DNA of 64,000 nt from Ottowia flava (GTDB taxonomy: Bacteria > Pseudomonadota > Gammaproteobacteria > Burkholderiales > Burkholderiaceae_C): NCBI RefSeq assembly GCF_042680565.1, contig NZ_JBHUEJ010000019.1, forward strand, positions 186,001 to 250,000, read 5' to 3'. Of this stretch, positions 16,635-25,110 are shown one piece after another; the stretch's first letter is position 1; each line of letters begins with the position of its first letter. The notes under the pieces were generated by a model. It saw only the letters and a program-made list of their open reading frames with translations, had not been told where the DNA came from and did no database searches. The position numbers and the translations under genes are program-made.

Positions 16635-17525
16635 TCAAGCCTCGGGCAACGCCCGCGCCGGCCACAGCACCGAGGCGATGGCTACCGCCATCAGCGCCAT
16701 GGCGGTCCAGTCCTGCCAGTGCAGCTGCTCGCCCAGCCACAGCGCGCCGCTGAACACGCCCAGCACCGGGATCATCATCACGCTGAGGGTGGACGCCAGC
16801 GGCGGCAGACTGCGCGCCAGGTAGAACCACACGGCCTGCGCCAGGCCGATCACCAACAGGCCGTTGAAGGCAATCGCCCACGCCGCGTCTGCGGTGGGCA
16901 CGTGCCACTGGTGGCGCTCGAACAGCACCGTGGATGCGACCAGCACCACGCCCGCTTCCACCATCATCCAGAACGACAGCGTGAGCGTGGCCGCCGGGAT
17001 GGTGGTGCGCCGCAGCATCTGCGTGCCCAGCGCCCAGGCGGCGGCGGCCGCCAGCATCAGCGCGACGCCCAGCGGCCGTCCGCTCATCGACGCCAACTCA
17101 TTCGACAGCAGCAGCGCCACGCCGATCGCCGCCGCCGCCACACCCAGCCAGCCGCGCGCGTTCAGGCGGTCGCGGTAGACCAGCGCGCCGATCAGCGCCG
17201 AAAAAATCGGCATGGTGTAGCCCAGGATCGCCGCCCGCCCGCTGGACAGCATGGGGATGGCCACGATGATCAGCGCGTGCCACAGCACGGCATTGAAAAA
17301 GCCCAGCACCACCAGCCGCCCCCAGTAAGCGCGCGGCACCGCCAGCGGCAGCTTCAGCGCCTTCAGCGTCAGCCACATCACGGGCAGGCCGATCAGGATC
17401 GAAACGGTGCGAAACGCCAGCGGTGGAAAGCCCTGCACGCCCAGCTTCATCACCGGCCAGTTGATGCCCCAGACGATGGTCAGAAAGCAGAGGAGGGCGA
17501 GTTGCTGGCGGGACAGGGCGGGCAT
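16635..17525 (-). CDS. EamA/DMT superfamily transporter
   Basis: Ten-helix drug/metabolite exporter of 296 residues made of two EamA halves. The first begins with LCFLTIVWGINWPVMKLG (the 'WG.n....k' motif), and the second begins near ALMLAAAAAWALGTQML and ends with GVFSGALWLGEQLHWQD. Substrates are typically amino acids or other small metabolites and cannot be inferred. It is convergent with the antiporter gene (27 bp between stops). Confidence 0.9.
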   Translation of the reverse strand: MPALSRQQLALLCFLTIVWGINWPVMKLGVQGFPPLAFRTVSILIGLPVMWLTLKALKLPLAVPRAYWGRLVVLGFFNAVLWHALIIVAIPMLSSGRAAILGYTMPIFSALIGALVYRDRLNARGWLGVAAAAIGVALLLSNELASMSGRPLGVALMLAAAAAWALGTQMLRRTTIPAATLTLSFWMMVEAGVVLVASTVLFERHQWHVPTADAAWAIAFNGLLVIGLAQAVWFYLARSLPPLASTLSVMMIPVLGVFSGALWLGEQLHWQDWTAMALMAVAIASVLWPARALPEA

Positions 17526-17574
17526 GGGCGGCGATTGTGCCGGGTTGTGCAGGGCTGCGCGCGAGCGGGGCTTT

Positions 17575-17632
17575 GCTGCAAAAAACAGAGCTGGCCGCGC
17601 AGGTGGTTGTAGGGCAGAGGGCCGATTTTTAT
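17575..17632 (+). repeat. dispersed repeat copy R7
   Basis: GAGCTGGCCGCGCAGGTGGT, TGTAGGGCAGAGGGCCGATT, TTTATC. The first hairpin half is degraded (GCTGCAAAAAACAGAGC). Confidence 0.85.
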
Positions 17633-17708
17633 CGGAATGGGTCTGTGGGGCGGTTGGCAGCCCTGTTCAACAGGCATTGACAACCGGTTGGCAAAAAGGG
17701 GAAACGGG

Positions 17709-18187
17709 TTGTCGAAAGCCCGCCTCCACGGCGCCCGGGAGGCCATCGGCTGGCGCAGCATCACTACCTTCTGGCTGTCGACCGTCGTGCCCGAGCTGCG
17801 GCTCGGTCCCGCCGGCGTGGCCACCGTCAAGAAAGCCATCCTGATGGGCATGTGGGTGGTGATCCCCGCCATGGCCGCTACCGGCGGCAGCGGCTTCGCC
17901 CTGGGGGGTCGCGCAGAGGCCGCCTGGTCAACGTCAAGCGCCGCCGCATGCAGTTGGCGGCCACTAACGGCATGCTGGTGCTGCAGCCCAGCGCCTGGGT
18001 GTTGGCAAGTTGGGCCAACGCCGGCCGATTTGACGCGGTGTTCTACACCTTGCAGGGCGTGGAGCTGCTGGCCGGGGTGGTGAACTGGACGCTGTTGACG
18101 CTGAACACGCGGGATGGCTTGCGGATGGCGGGGCGCGGTCGTGTCGGCCGACCGTCGAAGGCGCAGCCTAGACTAGGCGCTGAATAG
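17709..18187 (+). pseudogene. frameshifted small membrane-protein gene
   Basis: Two overlapping frames make one protein if a base is added in the run of six Gs at 17903-17908. Frame one carries AIGWRSITTFWLSTVVPEL and KKAILMGMWVVIPAMAATGG. Frame two continues with GRLVNVKRRRMQLAATNGML, then FDAVFYTLQGVELLAGVVNW and NTRDGLRMAG. Together they form about 155 residues with three or four membrane segments, resembling an uncharacterised proteobacterial integral membrane protein. A TTG at 17709 follows a G-rich ribosome-like site; an ATG at 17637 is the alternative. It may be a true frameshift, a slippery phase-variable tract or a sequencing error. Confidence 0.65.
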
Positions 18188-18204
18188 ACTCAGGGAGAGA
18201 TTGC

Positions 18205-18948
18205 ATGTTCAAGGCAGCGTGGGGATTGATGGCGGCGCTGGGTGCCTCGCAGGGCGCACTGGGTGCGACGTACACGACGACCCAGTGCGGGCAATTCAAG
18301 CACCCGGAGATCGAGTTTTCGGTCAGCACCAAGGCCGTCCCTGAGGGCGACATCCAGCACATGGTGGCTTCGCTCGAACGCATGGTCGCCTCCGGCTCCC
18401 GCTTCAAGGATGGTGAAACCCTGCAGCTCGGCTGGATGGTGACACGATTCGCCAGCGCGCCTGGCGGCAAACTCAGGCTGACCGAACCGGACATGAAGAA
18501 AGTCCCTATTCGGTTCGTCGATTCGCTGGATTCCACGCTGAAGCACCTGCGCAGCCAAAAGGACAGCGTGGAAAGTGTCATGCCTGCCACGTCGTTGAAC
18601 TTCCCGAGGCTCGATCAAAGCGCGGTGGTCCACGTGGACTACAAGAAGGCGGTCCCCGTGGCGCTGCAACGGCTGGAGCCGCAGGGACAGGATTCCGGTT
18701 GGTGGTTGTCCGACCCCACCGACCCGCGCGGCAACGGCGATACCACGCGGTTCATGAAGATCTCGCTCTACCAGCTGGCGCTGGACCGCCCCGACTTGAT
18801 CCAGCTGTTGGCTTTTCCTGTCGGTACGGTCGTGCTGGTAGACGGCCAGGTGCACGTCGCCAAGGACGGCGCGGAACTGCCGATCCGTGCGGGTTCGTAC
18901 CTCGAGCAATTGAATCGGGCGTCCGCTTCAGCGCGACCTCGTCGCTAA
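18205..18948 (+). CDS. secreted protein of unknown function (weak Imm33/DUF2185-like C-terminal half)
   Basis: 247 residues, preceded by AGGGAGA. An N-terminal signal peptide is likely (MFKAAWGLMAALGASQGALG, cleavage near residue 21). The first half (SVSTKAVPEGDIQHMVASLE) and second half (VHVDYKKAVPVALQRLEP, then DSGWWLSDPTDPRGNGDTTR) each look like a small alpha/beta domain. The 'DSGW' turn and the following segment recall DUF2185/Imm33-type immunity proteins, but only weakly. It lies just after the frameshifted membrane gene on the same strand. I do not assign a function. Confidence 0.65.
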   Translation: MFKAAWGLMAALGASQGALGATYTTTQCGQFKHPEIEFSVSTKAVPEGDIQHMVASLERMVASGSRFKDGETLQLGWMVTRFASAPGGKLRLTEPDMKKVPIRFVDSLDSTLKHLRSQKDSVESVMPATSLNFPRLDQSAVVHVDYKKAVPVALQRLEPQGQDSGWWLSDPTDPRGNGDTTRFMKISLYQLALDRPDLIQLLAFPVGTVVLVDGQVHVAKDGAELPIRAGSYLEQLNRASASARPRR

Positions 18949-18950
18949 GC

Positions 18951-19814
18951 TCACAAATCCGTCCGCAACTGCCACAGCTCCGGAAACAGCACCACGTCGA
19001 GCATCTTGCGCAAATAGCTCACGCCGCCGGTGCCGCCGGTGCCGCGCTTGAAGCCGATGATGCGTTCCACCGTCGTGACGTGGCGGAAGCGCCAGAGGCG
19101 GAAGGCGTCTTCGATGTCGGTCAGCTTTTCGCCCAGCTGGTAGAGATCCCAGTACTGCTCGGGCGCGCGATAGACGGTCAGCCAGGCGGCTTCGACTTCC
19201 GGGCTGCTCTGGTAGGGCTGGGTCCAGTCGCGGTTCAGGTGGCTCGCCGGGACGGGCAGGCCCTGGCGCGCCAGCAGGCGCAGGGATTCGTCGTAAAGAG
19301 ACGGTGATTCGTAGTAGGACTGCACCAGCGCCAGCCGGTCGGGGTGGTGCTGGTGGGGCTTCAGCATGGCCGCGTTCTTGTTGCCCAGGGCGAATTCGAT
19401 GCAGCGGTACTGAAAGCTCTGGAAGCCGCTGGATGGGCCGAGGTAGGGGCGGATGGCGCTGTATTCGGGCGGCGTCATGGTGGCCAGCACGTCCCAGGCG
19501 TGGACCAGTTGTTCGAGGATGCGGCTGGCGCGCGCCAGCTTCTTGAAGGCGGGGGCGCGCCGGTCCTCGCGCACGTCGGCGATGGCGGATGTGAGCTCGG
19601 TCAGCAGCAGCTTCATCCACAGTTCGCTGGTCTGGTGCTGGACGATGAACAGCATCTCGTCGTGCGCGGGCGACAGCGGGTGCTGCGCGCTCAGGATCTG
19701 GTCGAGGTGCAGGTAATCGCCATAGCTCATCGACTGGCTGAAGTCGAGCTGGGCGCGCTCGTCGCGCACGATGTCTTCGTTGCGCTGCGGGGAGTTGGTT
19801 TCGGTCATGGTCAT
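18951..19814 (-). CDS. kynA: tryptophan 2,3-dioxygenase
   Basis: Haem enzyme that opens the indole ring of L-tryptophan to N-formylkynurenine, first step of the kynurenine pathway. Family motifs are MSYGDYLHLDQILSAQHP, DEMLFIVQHQTSELWMKLLL (substrate-binding His in QHQTSE), SSGFQSFQYRCIEFALG and RFRHVTTVERIIGFKRGTGG (proximal haem His in the RFRHV region). The start at 19814 (MTMTETN) overlaps the kynU stop as ATGA. It is third in the transcribed order kynB-kynU-kynA, about 287 residues, complete. Confidence 0.95.
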   Translation of the reverse strand: MTMTETNSPQRNEDIVRDERAQLDFSQSMSYGDYLHLDQILSAQHPLSPAHDEMLFIVQHQTSELWMKLLLTELTSAIADVREDRRAPAFKKLARASRILEQLVHAWDVLATMTPPEYSAIRPYLGPSSGFQSFQYRCIEFALGNKNAAMLKPHQHHPDRLALVQSYYESPSLYDESLRLLARQGLPVPASHLNRDWTQPYQSSPEVEAAWLTVYRAPEQYWDLYQLGEKLTDIEDAFRLWRFRHVTTVERIIGFKRGTGGTGGVSYLRKMLDVVLFPELWQLRTDL

Positions 19815-21121
19815 GTCACCGCTTGAATCTGGTTGAACTGGGGTTCGCGCCATTCGCCGCCGTCCAGCACGGCGCGCAAGTGCTCGACCGCGTTCCAGAC
19901 ATCCTCGAAGCCCACGTACAGCGGCGTGAAGCCGAAGCGCAGGATGTCCTTGTGGCGGCCCGTGCCGCCGTCGCCCTTGCGGAAGTCGCCGATCACGCCG
20001 CGCGCGATCAGTGCCTGCACGATGGCGTAGGCGCCGCTGTTTTTGCCATCGACGCCCAGGCCTTCATCGCGCGTCAGGCAGACCTGCGAGCCGCGCTGGG
20101 CGTGCTCGCGTGGCGTGGCCAGCCCGATGCCATGGCCGCCGCAGCGCGCCTCGACCAACTCGATGAACAGGTCGGTCAGCGCCAGCGACTTGGCGCGCAA
20201 CGCGGCCATGCCGCCCAGCGCCTCGCTGGCGGTGAAGATGTCCAGCCCGCATTGCAGCGCGCTCATGCTGACGATCGGCTGCGTGCCGCACAAGTAGCGC
20301 TGGATCCCCGCGGCCGGCCGGTAGTCGGGTGTGAATTCAAACGGCGCCGCATGCCCGAACCAGCCCGACAGCGGTTGCCAGAAACGGTCGGTCAGGCGCG
20401 GGTGAACCCACACGAAAGCCGGTGCGCCGGGGCCGCCGTTCAGGTATTTGTAGCTGCAGCCGACCGCGTAGTCGGCGTCGGCGCCCAGCAGGTCGACCGG
20501 CACCGCGCCCGCGCTGTGGCACAGGTCCCAGACGCAGACGATGCCCTGCGCATGCGCGCGTGCCGTGATGGCGGCCATGTCGTGCATGGCGCCGGTGCGG
20601 TAGTTGACATGGGTCAGCAGGCAGATGGCGACGTCGGGCGTCAGCGCGGCGTCGATTTCTTCCGGCTCCAGCAGCACCAGCTCCAGCCCGTGCTGCGCGC
20701 ACACCGACTGGGCGATGTACAGATCGGTCGGAAAATTGCTGCGTTCGCTGATCAGCTTCTTGCGCCCCGGCTGGTCGGCCTGCGCCACGCGCGCGGCGGC
20801 CGTCAGCACCTTGTAGAGATTGATCGACGTGGTGTCGGTGAACACGACTTGCCCGGGGCCGGCGCCGATCCAGGGGGCGAACTGGTCGCCCAGGCGCTCG
20901 GGCAGGCTGATCCAGCCGGCGGTGTTCCAGGCCTTGATCAGGTCTTTGCCCCACTCGTCGGTCACCACCTGGGCCACGCGCGCGGCGGTGGCGGCGGGCA
21001 GGGCGCCCAGCGAATTGCCGTCGAGGTAGATCACGCCCGGGGGCAGGTTGAACCGATCGCGCAGCGGGCGCAGCGGATCCTGGGCATCGCGCGCGCGGCA
21101 GTCTTGCAGGGAGAGTGTCAT
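19811..21121 (-). CDS. kynU: kynureninase
   Basis: PLP enzyme that cleaves kynurenine to anthranilate and alanine. It has 436 residues from the ATG at 21121; a longer frame upstream is only read-through of repeat R8 and kynB. Motifs are VIYLDGNSLGALP, SERSNFPTDLYIAQS, VCVWDLCHSAGAVPVDL and GCSYKYLNGGPGAPAF, with the PLP lysine at Lys225. The stop overlaps the kynA start. No Shine-Dalgarno is obvious because R8 ends just before the ATG. Confidence 0.95.
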   Translation of the reverse strand: MTLSLQDCRARDAQDPLRPLRDRFNLPPGVIYLDGNSLGALPAATAARVAQVVTDEWGKDLIKAWNTAGWISLPERLGDQFAPWIGAGPGQVVFTDTTSINLYKVLTAAARVAQADQPGRKKLISERSNFPTDLYIAQSVCAQHGLELVLLEPEEIDAALTPDVAICLLTHVNYRTGAMHDMAAITARAHAQGIVCVWDLCHSAGAVPVDLLGADADYAVGCSYKYLNGGPGAPAFVWVHPRLTDRFWQPLSGWFGHAAPFEFTPDYRPAAGIQRYLCGTQPIVSMSALQCGLDIFTASEALGGMAALRAKSLALTDLFIELVEARCGGHGIGLATPREHAQRGSQVCLTRDEGLGVDGKNSGAYAIVQALIARGVIGDFRKGDGGTGRHKDILRFGFTPLYVGFEDVWNAVEHLRAVLDGGEWREPQFNQIQAVT

Positions 21122-21128
21122 GTGATGT

Positions 21129-21186
21129 GCTATTGATGTAATAGCTGCTTGCGCAGGTGGTTGTAGGGCTGAATGGTAAAAAGGCT
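21129..21186 (+). repeat. dispersed repeat copy R8, inside the kyn operon
   Basis: Near-consensus: GCTATTGATGTAATAGC hairpin, TGCTTGCGCAGGTGGTTGTA, GGGCTGAATGG, then an A-rich end. It is antisense to the operon and fills most of the 101-bp kynB-kynU gap, 7 bp before the kynU ATG. Confidence 0.92.
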
Positions 21187-21222
21187 TGAAATCTTGAGCA
21201 GCAAGCTGATGGACGGAGGCGG

Positions 21223-21852
21223 TCAGCCCAGCGCCCGCAGCACGGCGCGCACGGGCGAGGCGTCGGCGGTGGTCAGCTTGAGCGGCAGCGCAATCAGTTC
21301 GTAGTCGCCCTCCGGCACCGCGTCGAGCACCAGGTTTTCCAGCACGCGCAGGTCGCGCTGGCGAATGACCTGGTGGCTGTCCAGCGTCTTGCTGTCGGCC
21401 GGGTCGATACTGGCGGTGTCGATGCCGATCAGGCGCACGCCCGCGTCGGCCAGGCGCGCCACGGTCTCGGGTGCGTAGGCGCTCAGCGCCGGGTCCCACG
21501 CCGTGGGCGCGCGTTCGTAGGTGCGCACCAGCACGCGCGGCGGCAGGTCGGGCGTGATGGCGTGCGCGATGTGCCGCCACTCGATCAGCGGCCCGCAACC
21601 GATGGCGTGGATCACGCGGCAGGGGCCGAGGTAGGGCGCGAGCGGCACGTCGCCAATGGCGGCGCCGTCCGCAGCGTAGTGCAGCGGGGCGTCGGCGTGC
21701 GCGCCGACGTGGGGCGACAGCGTGAGCCGGCCCACGTTGACCGGGCAACCCGGTGCCAGTTCGGCGCTCCACGCCTGGCTGTACGGCGTGTCGCCCGGGA
21801 AGACCGGCGCGTTGGCGTTCACGGGTGGGGAGATGTCCCAGAGCAATGTCAT
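21223..21852 (-). CDS. kynB: kynurenine formamidase (arylformamidase)
   Basis: Metal-dependent cyclase-type hydrolase that converts N-formylkynurenine to kynurenine and formate. It has 209 residues. The metal-site motif is LSPHVGAHADAPLHY (His48, His52, Asp54), and the family opening is LWDISPPVNANAPVFPGDTP. It is the first gene of kynBUA; the operon yields anthranilate plus alanine from tryptophan. It is divergent from feoA across 158 bp that should hold both promoters. Confidence 0.95.
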   Translation of the reverse strand: MTLLWDISPPVNANAPVFPGDTPYSQAWSAELAPGCPVNVGRLTLSPHVGAHADAPLHYAADGAAIGDVPLAPYLGPCRVIHAIGCGPLIEWRHIAHAITPDLPPRVLVRTYERAPTAWDPALSAYAPETVARLADAGVRLIGIDTASIDPADSKTLDSHQVIRQRDLRVLENLVLDAVPEGDYELIALPLKLTTADASPVRAVLRALG

Positions 21853-22010
21853 GGGCGCTTACGTTAGCGGTTGGCGCGGTTTGTGGTGTCGGTTTTTTCC
21901 AACCAACGCACGCTCAGTCGTCGTCAGACGCGGGGTGACCTGGGTCAACCGCACCGACACACGGCAGGAGTAAACTACAAACAAGAATCAATCGCATTCA
22001 CGACTTGGCC

Positions 22011-22322
22011 ATGGAATTTTCTGAATCGAATACGCCGCTGCCCGCTGGCGCTCCGGGCGCGGTGCCGCTGTTTCAGCTGGCCACCGGCGCCGAAGCCACC
22101 ATCGAGACACTGCACACCCCCACCGACGATGACGCGCGCCAGGTGCTGCTGCGCCTGATCGAGTTGGGCTTCCTGCCGGGCGAGCACGTGCGCGTGGTGG
22201 CCAAAGGGCGGGGAGGGCGCGAGCCGATCGCGGTGCGCCTGGGTGGCCAGTCGACCTTCGCGCTGCGCCAGCGCGAGGCGGCGCTGGTCGAAGTGCGTAC
22301 GCATGCGGCGAGCGGCGCATGA
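22011..22322 (+). CDS. feoA: ferrous iron transport protein A
   Basis: Small SH3-like cytosolic protein that assists FeoB. It has 103 residues from the ATG at 22011. The FeoA core is VLLRLIELGFLPGEHVRVVA then EPIAVRLGGQSTFALRQREA, ending in V. The first 30 residues are an unusual Pro/Ala extension. Its stop overlaps the feoB ATG (ATGA). Upstream, GAATCAATCGCATTC (about 21985-21999) is a loose dyad that might be a Fur site, but the match is poor. Confidence 0.9.
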   Translation: MEFSESNTPLPAGAPGAVPLFQLATGAEATIETLHTPTDDDARQVLLRLIELGFLPGEHVRVVAKGRGGREPIAVRLGGQSTFALRQREAALVEVRTHAASGA

Positions 22323-24250
22323 AGCAGGTGAGCGAACCCGCCAGCGGCGCCAGCCGCCCGGTGGCGACCCAAGTCGTGGCCGACAGCGCCCGACCGCTGC
22401 GCGTGGCCTTGCTGGGCAATCCGAACTGCGGCAAGACTGCGCTCTTCAACCTGCTCACCGGCAGCAGGCAGAAGGTCGCCAATTACGCCGGCGTGACCGT
22501 GGAGCGCAAGGAAGGGCGGTTCGAGTTGCCGGGCGGGCGGACGGTCGCGCTGCTCGATCTGCCGGGCGCCTACAGCCTGAACGCGCTGAGCGCTGATGAG
22601 GAAATCACGCGCGACATCGTCACCGGGCGGCGCGCGGGTGAGCCTTTGCCCGACCTGCTGGTCGTCGTGGTCGATGCGACCAAGCTGCGGCTGAACCTGC
22701 GGCTGGTGCTGGAGGCCCAGCGCCTGCGCGTACCGATGGTGGTGGCCCTCAACATGACCGACATGGCCGAGCGCCTGGGCATCCGCGTGGACGCAGAGCG
22801 CCTGTCGGCCGAGCTGGGCGTGCCGGTCGTGCCCACGGTGGCCGTGCGCGGCGATGGCGCGCGCGGGTTGGTGCAGGCGCTGCAAGCGCACCAACCCCCG
22901 CTGATTGGGCGAACGCCTGAACCGGCGGCGGCGCCGCCCGGCATTGCCGACGTCATGCTGACCCAGCGCGAAGTGCAGCGCCTGCTGGCCGACTGCGTGC
23001 AGATGCCCGCGCGGCCGCTGGCGCGCGACGACTCGGTTGACCGCGTGCTGCTGCACCCGTTCTGGGGACTGGTGGTGCTGGCGCTGGTGTTGCTGCTGAT
23101 GTTCCAGGCGGTGTTCAGCTGGGCGGCGTGGCCGATGGACGCGATCCAGGCCGGTATCGATGCCCTGGCGGGCGCGGTGCGCAACCACATGGCCGAGGGG
23201 CCGCTGCGCAGCCTGCTGGCCGACGGCATCATCGCCGGCGTGGGCGCGGTGCTGGTGTTTCTGCCGCAGATCCTGATCCTGTTCCTCTTCATCCTGGCGC
23301 TGGAGGATTCGGGCTACCTGCCGCGCGCAGCCTTCCTGTTGGACCGCGTGATGGGACGGGTGGGGCTGTCGGGCCGCTCGTTCATTCCCCTGCTGTCGAG
23401 CTTTGCCTGTGCGGTGCCGGGCATCATGGCCACGCGCACCATCACGCACTGGCGCGATCGTCTGGTGACGATCATGATCGCGCCGCTGATGACCTGTTCG
23501 GCGCGCCTGCCGGTCTATGCGCTGCTGATCGCGGCGTTCATTCCTGCACGCAAGATCGGCCTGTTCAATCTGCAGGGCCTGGTACTGCTTGCGCTGTACG
23601 TCGCCGGCATCCTCGCTGCGCTGGGCTTGGCCTGGGCGTACCGGCTGACCGGCGGACAGGTGCGCGTCACGCCGCTGATCATGGAATTGCCCACCTACCG
23701 CTGGCCTAACCCGCGCGAGTTGGCCTTCGGGCTGTGGGAGCGTGCGCGCATCTTTTTGCGCCGGGTGGGCGGCATCATCCTCGCGGTGATGGTGTTGCTG
23801 TGGTTCCTCTCCAGCTACCCGGCCGCGCCGCAGGGCGCGACCGGCGCGCCCATCCAGTACAGCTATGCGGGGCAACTGGGGCGGCTGATCGAGCCGGTGC
23901 TGGCGCCGATCGGCTTCAACTGGCAGATCGCCATTTCACTGGTGCCCGGCATGGCGGCGCGCGAAGTCGCCGTCAGCGCACTGGGCACGGTGTATGCGCT
24001 GTCGGGCGCGGAAAGCGACGTGGCCGACAAGCTGCAGCCCGTGTTGGCCCATTCCTGGTCACTGGCCACCGCCCTGGCGTTGTTGGCCTGGTTTGTCTTC
24101 GCGCCGCAGTGCGTGTCGACCTTGGTGGCTGTGCGGCGCGAGACCAATGGCTGGCGCTACCCGCTGATCATGGTCGTGCAGCTGTTCGGCCTGGCCTGGG
24201 TGGCGGCCTTCATCACCTACCGGATCGCCCTGGCGCTGGGCGCGGGCTAG
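22319..24250 (+). CDS. feoB: ferrous iron transporter B
   Basis: Inner-membrane Fe(II) uptake protein with a cytosolic GTPase domain. It has 643 residues, shorter than E. coli FeoB (773). G1 is LLGNPNCGKTALFN (residues 31-44), followed by YAGVTVERKEG (G2), LLDLPGAYSLN (G3) and VALNMTDMAE (G4). Two Gate regions are visible: SGRSFIPLLSSFACAVPGIM with the transport Cys, and RLPVYALLIAAFIPA. It lies between feoA (4-bp overlap) and a Cys-rich small protein. Confidence 0.95.
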   Translation: MKQVSEPASGASRPVATQVVADSARPLRVALLGNPNCGKTALFNLLTGSRQKVANYAGVTVERKEGRFELPGGRTVALLDLPGAYSLNALSADEEITRDIVTGRRAGEPLPDLLVVVVDATKLRLNLRLVLEAQRLRVPMVVALNMTDMAERLGIRVDAERLSAELGVPVVPTVAVRGDGARGLVQALQAHQPPLIGRTPEPAAAPPGIADVMLTQREVQRLLADCVQMPARPLARDDSVDRVLLHPFWGLVVLALVLLLMFQAVFSWAAWPMDAIQAGIDALAGAVRNHMAEGPLRSLLADGIIAGVGAVLVFLPQILILFLFILALEDSGYLPRAAFLLDRVMGRVGLSGRSFIPLLSSFACAVPGIMATRTITHWRDRLVTIMIAPLMTCSARLPVYALLIAAFIPARKIGLFNLQGLVLLALYVAGILAALGLAWAYRLTGGQVRVTPLIMELPTYRWPNPRELAFGLWERARIFLRRVGGIILAVMVLLWFLSSYPAAPQGATGAPIQYSYAGQLGRLIEPVLAPIGFNWQIAISLVPGMAAREVAVSALGTVYALSGAESDVADKLQPVLAHSWSLATALALLAWFVFAPQCVSTLVAVRRETNGWRYPLIMVVQLFGLAWVAAFITYRIALALGAG

Positions 24251-24268
24251 AGCGAGGGGGAAGTGCGC

Positions 24269-24469
24269 ATGCAAGAGTGGATCGTTGCCGTCATCGTCGC
24301 GCTGGCCGCGCTCTACGTGGTGTGGCGCTTCCTACCGCGCACGTGGCGCCAGCAGCTGGGTGACCGGCTGGGTTGGCGCGGCGCGGCCGACAGCGGCGCT
24401 TGCTCTTCCTGCGCTGATTGCTCGGGATGTGGGCCGAAATCACCGTCTTCCACACGCAAGTCCACGTAA
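24269..24469 (+). CDS. FeoB-associated Cys-rich small membrane protein (DUF6587-like)
   Basis: 66 residues: one N-terminal membrane segment (WIVAVIVALAALYVVWRFL), a basic stretch, then a cysteine cluster ACSSCADCSGCGPK. This layout and its position 18 bp after feoB match the small Cys-rich proteins found with Feo systems, perhaps replacing FeoC as an iron- or redox-sensing partner. The ATG at 24269 sits about 9 bases after GAGGGGG; a GTG at 24263 is possible. Confidence 0.75.
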   Translation: MQEWIVAVIVALAALYVVWRFLPRTWRQQLGDRLGWRGAADSGACSSCADCSGCGPKSPSSTRKST

Positions 24470-24520
24470 TTGCGCCCATCTCCGCCTTGACCACTGCGTG
24501 AGGCCCTTTTTCCGGTCTGA

Positions 24521-24877
24521 TCAGGCCGGGTTAGGCGGCGTCGGCAGCCCATGCCGTCGCCGCGCGCGCCAGCAGGCATCGCTGCCCGCTTCGAACTCCC
24601 GGCAGGGCGAAGGCCGCCATTCGTAGATCCCGCAAGGCGCGAACTCGCCCACGCGGCCGGTCAGCGCAGCGCAGCGAGGCGGCTGGTGATCGGTTCCGCG
24701 CAGCCGGGCGGTGCGGGAGGTCACGGCCACCGCCAAGCCGTCGGGCACCTGGCCGCCTTCCGACAGCAATTCTTCGACCGCGAAGTCGACCCGAAAGCTG
24801 GCGCAGCAGGCGCCGCAATGTCGACAGTCCGGTGCAAATCCGTGCGCCAACGGGTCGTGGTTGAAGGCGTCAGACAA
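24521..24877 (-). CDS. YkgJ family cysteine cluster protein
   Basis: 118-residue protein of the YkgJ/UPF0153 family, thought to bind Zn or an Fe-S cluster through conserved cysteines. They are visible in DCRHCGACCASFRVDF, then PRCAALTG, FAPCGIYEWRPSPCREF and SDACWRA. Function is unknown. It is convergent with the feo operon and divergent from the GTPase/Roadblock operon. Confidence 0.85.
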   Translation of the reverse strand: MSDAFNHDPLAHGFAPDCRHCGACCASFRVDFAVEELLSEGGQVPDGLAVAVTSRTARLRGTDHQPPRCAALTGRVGEFAPCGIYEWRPSPCREFEAGSDACWRARRRHGLPTPPNPA

Positions 24878-24929
24878 GGAAACTCCCAGGGAGGATTAAC
24901 ATCGGGCTTACCCCTACGTGTAAATGTGT

Positions 24930-24939
24930 GACATATGTC
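24930..24939. promoter_or_regulatory. palindrome in the divergent region before the GTPase operon
   Basis: GACATATGTC is a perfect 10-bp palindrome within the 233-bp gap between the YkgJ gene and the Roadblock gene. The gap is clearly richer in A+T than its surroundings, as expected for a promoter region. No convincing -10/-35 pair could be fixed. Confidence 0.35.
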
Positions 24940-25110
24940 CGCGTAAAAGTGGCGATTCCGGGTGCGGTGGAGATGACTTGGGTGAACAACCGGTGCATTT
25001 TGAATTCCAATCACATGGTCACATCTGGCAAATGACAAGCGTTCCTGACGCGCATGGAATGCAACTCACGCCACTGAATTCGATAGCACTGACTTTGAAA
25101 GGATAAAACG

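Noticed and set aside
21985..21999. Fur box before feoA
   Set aside because: Only a 4-bp dyad (GAAT...ATTC) matches; too weak to list as a site.
22073..23875. 600-codon minus-strand frame opposite feoB
   Set aside because: Antisense shadow; feoB has all G motifs and membrane segments.
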